Assembly (NCBI GenBank): GCA_025463615.1
Contig: JAODAU010000387.1
Location: 1 to 8,313 of the forward strand
DNA length: 8,313 nucleotides
From: Microbacteriaceae bacterium
GTDB lineage: Bacteria; Actinomycetota; Actinomycetes; Actinomycetales; Microbacteriaceae
Direction of reading: 5' to 3'
In this document: piece by piece, positions 6,233 through 8,313 of the stretch
Layout of the letters: each line of letters opens with the position of its first letter
Numbering within the stretch: position 1 is the first letter of the stretch
Position numbers and translations under genes: made by a program
Notes under the pieces: model-generated
What the model saw: the letters and a program-made list of their open reading frames with translations, nothing else
The model's database searches: none
What the model was told of the DNA's origin: nothing

Positions 6233-6255
6233 GGTCGCGTACGCCGTACATGACC
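6233..6255. promoter_or_regulatory. 23-bp palindrome, possible second operator of the divergent TetR regulator
   Basis: The site is symmetric about 6244: outer arms GGTC (6233-6236) and GACC (6252-6255), two unpaired bases on each side, and inner arms GTACG (6239-6243) and CGTAC (6245-6249). Nine of eleven base pairs are symmetric. It lies between the predicted transcription start and the ribosome site of the monooxygenase gene, where a bound dimer would act as a roadblock. Length and symmetry suit a TetR-family dimer. Confidence 0.6.
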
Positions 6256-6275
6256 CAACCCTTCAGGAGCTTGCC

Positions 6276-7406
6276 ATGACCACTCATCACGACATCGCGA
6301 TCATCGGCGGCGGCCTCGGCGGCCTCACGCTTGCGCTCATCCTGCACCGCCACGGCATCGCGTCGACGGTCTACGAGCTCGACGCCTCGCCGCTCGCCCG
6401 GCGCCAGGGCGGCATGCTCGACATGCACGAGGAGTCGGGGCAGTTCGCGCTGCGCGAGGCCGGTCTGTTCGATGAGTTCCGCGCGCTGATCCTGCCCGGC
6501 GGCGAGGCGACCCGGGTGATGGACAAGACCGCGACCGTGCTCTTCCAGGACGACGGCGACCACGGCGAGCACGGGCGACCCGAGGTGGACCGCGGGGAGC
6601 TTCGTGACATCCTGCTGGCGGCGCTGCCCGACGAGAGCATGCGCTGGGGCTCGAAGGTCACCGCGGTGCGCGCCGTGGACGACGGCCACGAGGTCGAGCT
6701 GGCCGACGGCACCACCTTCACCGCCGGCCTGCTGGTGGGCGCCGACGGCGCATGGTCCAGGGTGCGCGCCGCGCTCTCCCCCGCGACCCCCGCCTACCTC
6801 GGCCTCACCTTCGTCGAGCTGCGGCTGGATGACGCTTCCGTCGCCCACGCGGGGGCGCTCGCGACCGCGGGCAACGGCTCCCTCTTCGCGCTCGACGACG
6901 AGAAGGGCCTGCTCTCACACCGCGGCAGGCACGACACGCTGCACGTCGGCGCCGCGCTCAAGCTCGCCGCGGACTGGCCGCGCTCGCCCGAGGCGGAGTC
7001 CGCGAAGCCGTTCCTCGAGGCCCAGTTCGACGACTGGGACCCGCGCCTGCGCGCCCTGGTCGCCGAGAGCACCAGCCCCTTCGAGGCGTACCCGCTCTAC
7101 GCCCTGCCGACCGGCCACCGCTGGGACCACACCCCCGGCATCACGCTGATCGGCGACGCCGCGCACCTGATGAGCCCGTTCGCCGGTGAGGGCGCCAACC
7201 TAGCCATGCTCGACGCCGCGGAGCTCGCGCTCGCGATCGCCTCGGACCCGCGGCATCCGGATGCCGCCATCGCCGCCTCGGAACGCGCCATGGTCGAGCG
7301 CGCCGAGCCGGCCGCCGAGGAGTCCGCTGCCACGCTCGAGCTGTGCTTCCAGCCCGGCGCCGCGAAGGCCCTCAGCGAACTGATGAGCGGGTTCGGGCGC
7401 GGCTAG
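6276..7406 (+). CDS. FAD-dependent monooxygenase, TetX-like
   Basis: A 376-residue class A flavoprotein hydroxylase. The Rossmann motif GGGLGG (11-16) and acidic E34 in YELD bind FAD. GGMLDMHEESGQ (45-56), PEVDRGELRDILL (102-114), GADGAWSRVR (155-164) and FDDWDPRL (251-258) follow. The second FAD motif is GDAAHLMSPFAGEGAN (293-308). The order and wording of these blocks, and the length, follow TetX, the tetracycline 11a-hydroxylase, as I remember it (GGTLDLH, PEINRNDLR, FSDWDER, GDAAHLMPPFAG). H223 in TLHVG falls where TetX has LHFG, whose histidine touches the drug. Other pocket residues do not clearly align, so the substrate may be another aromatic compound. The enzyme would use NADPH and oxygen in the cytoplasm. 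ATG 6276 has AGGAG 6 bases upstream. It is divergent from a TetR-type regulator and shares its CTAG stop with the convergent flavin-oxidase gene. Function in antibiotic inactivation is inference. Confidence 0.9.
   Translation: MTTHHDIAIIGGGLGGLTLALILHRHGIASTVYELDASPLARRQGGMLDMHEESGQFALREAGLFDEFRALILPGGEATRVMDKTATVLFQDDGDHGEHGRPEVDRGELRDILLAALPDESMRWGSKVTAVRAVDDGHEVELADGTTFTAGLLVGADGAWSRVRAALSPATPAYLGLTFVELRLDDASVAHAGALATAGNGSLFALDDEKGLLSHRGRHDTLHVGAALKLAADWPRSPEAESAKPFLEAQFDDWDPRLRALVAESTSPFEAYPLYALPTGHRWDHTPGITLIGDAAHLMSPFAGEGANLAMLDAAELALAIASDPRHPDAAIAASERAMVERAEPAAEESAATLELCFQPGAAKALSELMSGFGRG
7252..7265. repeat. Perfect 14-bp palindrome made of two abutting copies of the GGCATCC/GGATGCC heptamer
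   Basis: GGCATCC (7252-7258) directly followed by GGATGCC (7259-7265), inside the monooxygenase gene. It is the only place in the window where the recurrent heptamer occurs as a back-to-back pair. It could be chance given the heptamer's frequency, or a protein-binding site; no function is assigned. Confidence 0.4.
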
Positions 7407-8050
7407 GGCCAGAGCCGCTGCTGCGCCCAGCCCTCGCCGACCCGGGTATAGCGCAGGCGCAGGTGGTCGCGGGTGTCGCTGCCCTGCCAGAACTCGACGG
7501 ATGCCGGGTGCAGCCGCCACAGCGTCCAGTCGGGCGCGACCAGGCTGGGCTCCTCGGCGAGCCGGGCGCGCGCACGCGCCACGGCATCCGCGTCGTTGGG
7601 CGCGGGCTCGCTCTGCGTGCCGGCCAGGGCGATCGCCTTCGCCGTGAGCCCGCGCTCGCGGAAGTCCTGGGCGGCCTCCTCGGCCGTGGCCTCGACGACC
7701 GGCCCGCGCAGGCGCACCGAACGCAGCTGCGACGGCCAGTAGAAGGTGAGCGCGGCGACCGGGTTCGCGCGCAGCTGCAGGCCCTTGGCGCTGCGGCGGC
7801 CGCTGGCGAAGGTGAAGCCGCCGTCATCCGTGACGTCCTTGAGGATCAGCACCCGGGCATCCGGCACGCCGTCGGTGCCGAGCGTGGAGAGCGTCATGGC
7901 GTGCGGTTCGGGGATGCCGGCGGCGACCGCCTCGCCGAACCAGGCCTCGAACAGGTCGCGCGGGTCATCCGGCGCCGCGTCCGGGTCGAACGCCGGGGGC
8001 GTGCCGACCAGGCTCGCCAGGTCGCGCAACCGATCCCGCATGCTCGTCAT
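7403..8050 (-). CDS. Pyridoxamine 5'-phosphate oxidase-family flavoprotein, divergent PdxH type
   Basis: A 215-residue protein, close to the usual PdxH length of about 220. DPRDLFEAWFGEAVAAGIPEP (29-49) and AMTLSTL precede the FMN-binding strands ARVLILKD (65-72), FASGRRSAKG (81-90), FYWP (103-106) and RSVRLRG (110-116). The C-terminal dimerisation part has VEFWQG (185-190), then TRDHLRLRYTR (193-203), where R194 and H196 match the Arg-x-His that binds pyridoxal phosphate in PdxH. The segment that normally reads YF-x-x-RPRxS reads DFRERGLTA, so the Tyr and Ser phosphate contacts are replaced. It may oxidise PNP/PMP to PLP in the cytoplasm, or be a related FMN oxidoreductase. ATG 8050 is chosen; ATG 8041 or 8077 are possible, with GGAG at 8053-8056 fitting 8041 or 8050 only loosely. 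The stop shares CTAG with the monooxygenase gene. The gene is divergent from the next by only 42 bp. Confidence 0.85.
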   Translation of the reverse strand: MTSMRDRLRDLASLVGTPPAFDPDAAPDDPRDLFEAWFGEAVAAGIPEPHAMTLSTLGTDGVPDARVLILKDVTDDGGFTFASGRRSAKGLQLRANPVAALTFYWPSQLRSVRLRGPVVEATAEEAAQDFRERGLTAKAIALAGTQSEPAPNDADAVARARARLAEEPSLVAPDWTLWRLHPASVEFWQGSDTRDHLRLRYTRVGEGWAQQRLWP

Positions 8051-8092
8051 CGCTCCATCGTGGCACGCTGGGCTCATGGACGGGAAGTTGCG

Positions 8093-8313
8093 GTGACGGG
8101 ACGGCGTTGGCTGGTGGCGGCCGGGATCCTCGCGGGCTGGGCCGTCGGCGCGGTCGTCGTGCGGGTCGGGCTCGACTGGGCGGACGGCTTCCCCTATGCC
8201 GCCGCGTCGGAGTGGCGATACCTCGGCGTCGCGGTCGTCGCGCTGGTCATCGCGGTGGGCGGCACCCTCGCCGCCATCCTCCTCGGGCGCCGCACCCGCG
8301 GTCGGTTCGGCAA
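8093..8313 (+). CDS. Small membrane protein of unknown function, N-terminal part (3' end outside window)
   Basis: A frame open from GTG 8093 to the window edge gives 73 complete codons and two extra bases. It begins MTGRRWLVAAGILAGWAVGA and has two hydrophobic segments, about residues 6-23 and 45-67, separated by a loop with DWADGFPYAA and followed by a basic GRRTRGRF stretch. This looks like a membrane protein with the first loop outside. A purine run GGGAAG (8082-8087) stands 5 bases before GTG. It is divergent from the flavin-oxidase gene. Codon use with G/C in most third positions supports real coding. I do not recognise the family, and further helices may lie beyond the window. Confidence 0.6.
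   Translation, partial: MTGRRWLVAAGILAGWAVGAVVVRVGLDWADGFPYAAASEWRYLGVAVVALVIAVGGTLAAILLGRRTRGRFG

Noticed and set aside
8076..8096. Six-codon leader frame (ATG to TGA) overlapping the membrane-protein GTG as GTGA
   Set aside because: It encodes only MDGKLR, has no good ribosome site of its own, and short frames of this size occur by chance.
1..8313. CRISPR arrays, tRNA or rRNA genes, insertion sequences, integrase or attachment sites
   Set aside because: I looked for regularly spaced repeats, cloverleaf-like segments, transposase motifs and terminal inverted repeats on both strands and saw none. Composition is even across the window.

Overview
The window comes from a high-GC Gram-positive chromosome, most likely an actinobacterium of the Microbacteriaceae type. 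This is inferred from strong G/C bias at third codon positions, frequent GTG starts, an ECF41-type sigma factor tail, a secreted M23 peptidase, several TetR-family regulators, and a recurrent GGATGCC/GGCATCC heptamer that I associate with that family. Nothing points to a mobile element, CRISPR array, tRNA or rRNA. The window is densely coded, and no gene-free stretch exceeds about 120 bases.

Layout, left to right. (1) The 3' end of an ECF41 sigma factor gene (1-339, +) converges on a secreted LytM/M23 protein (341-1081, -) whose HxH metal motif reads HxY. (2) A TetR-family regulator (1143-1799, -) diverges from a four-gene, translationally coupled operon (1919-5452, +): a lipoprotein substrate-binding protein, a single-domain ABC ATPase, an RbsC-type permease, and a cytoplasmic SGNH/GDSL hydrolase with a long N-terminal extension. 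A strong palindrome (1856-1887) sits between the two units. (3) A second TetR-family regulator (5449-6198, -) diverges from a TetX-like FAD monooxygenase (6276-7406, +), with two palindromes in the 77-bp gap. (4) A pyridoxamine-phosphate-oxidase-family protein (7403-8050, -) lies divergent from the start of a small membrane protein (8093 onward, +) that is cut off by the window edge.

Two regulator/target modules stand out. In the first, a TetR repressor probably senses an imported ligand or its product and controls an importer coupled to an intracellular esterase. The binding protein lacks the usual ribose-contact residues, so the ligand is unlikely to be plain ribose and may be an acylated compound. 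In the second, a regulator of the type carrying the tetracycline-repressor C-terminal domain faces a TetX-like hydroxylase, which suggests inducible modification of a small aromatic molecule or antibiotic. Both assignments are inference from sequence and context.

Gene packing is tight. Two convergent pairs share one CTAG tetramer as both stop codons, a third convergent pair is 1 bp apart, and all three junctions inside the ABC operon are 4-bp GTGA or ATGA overlaps.
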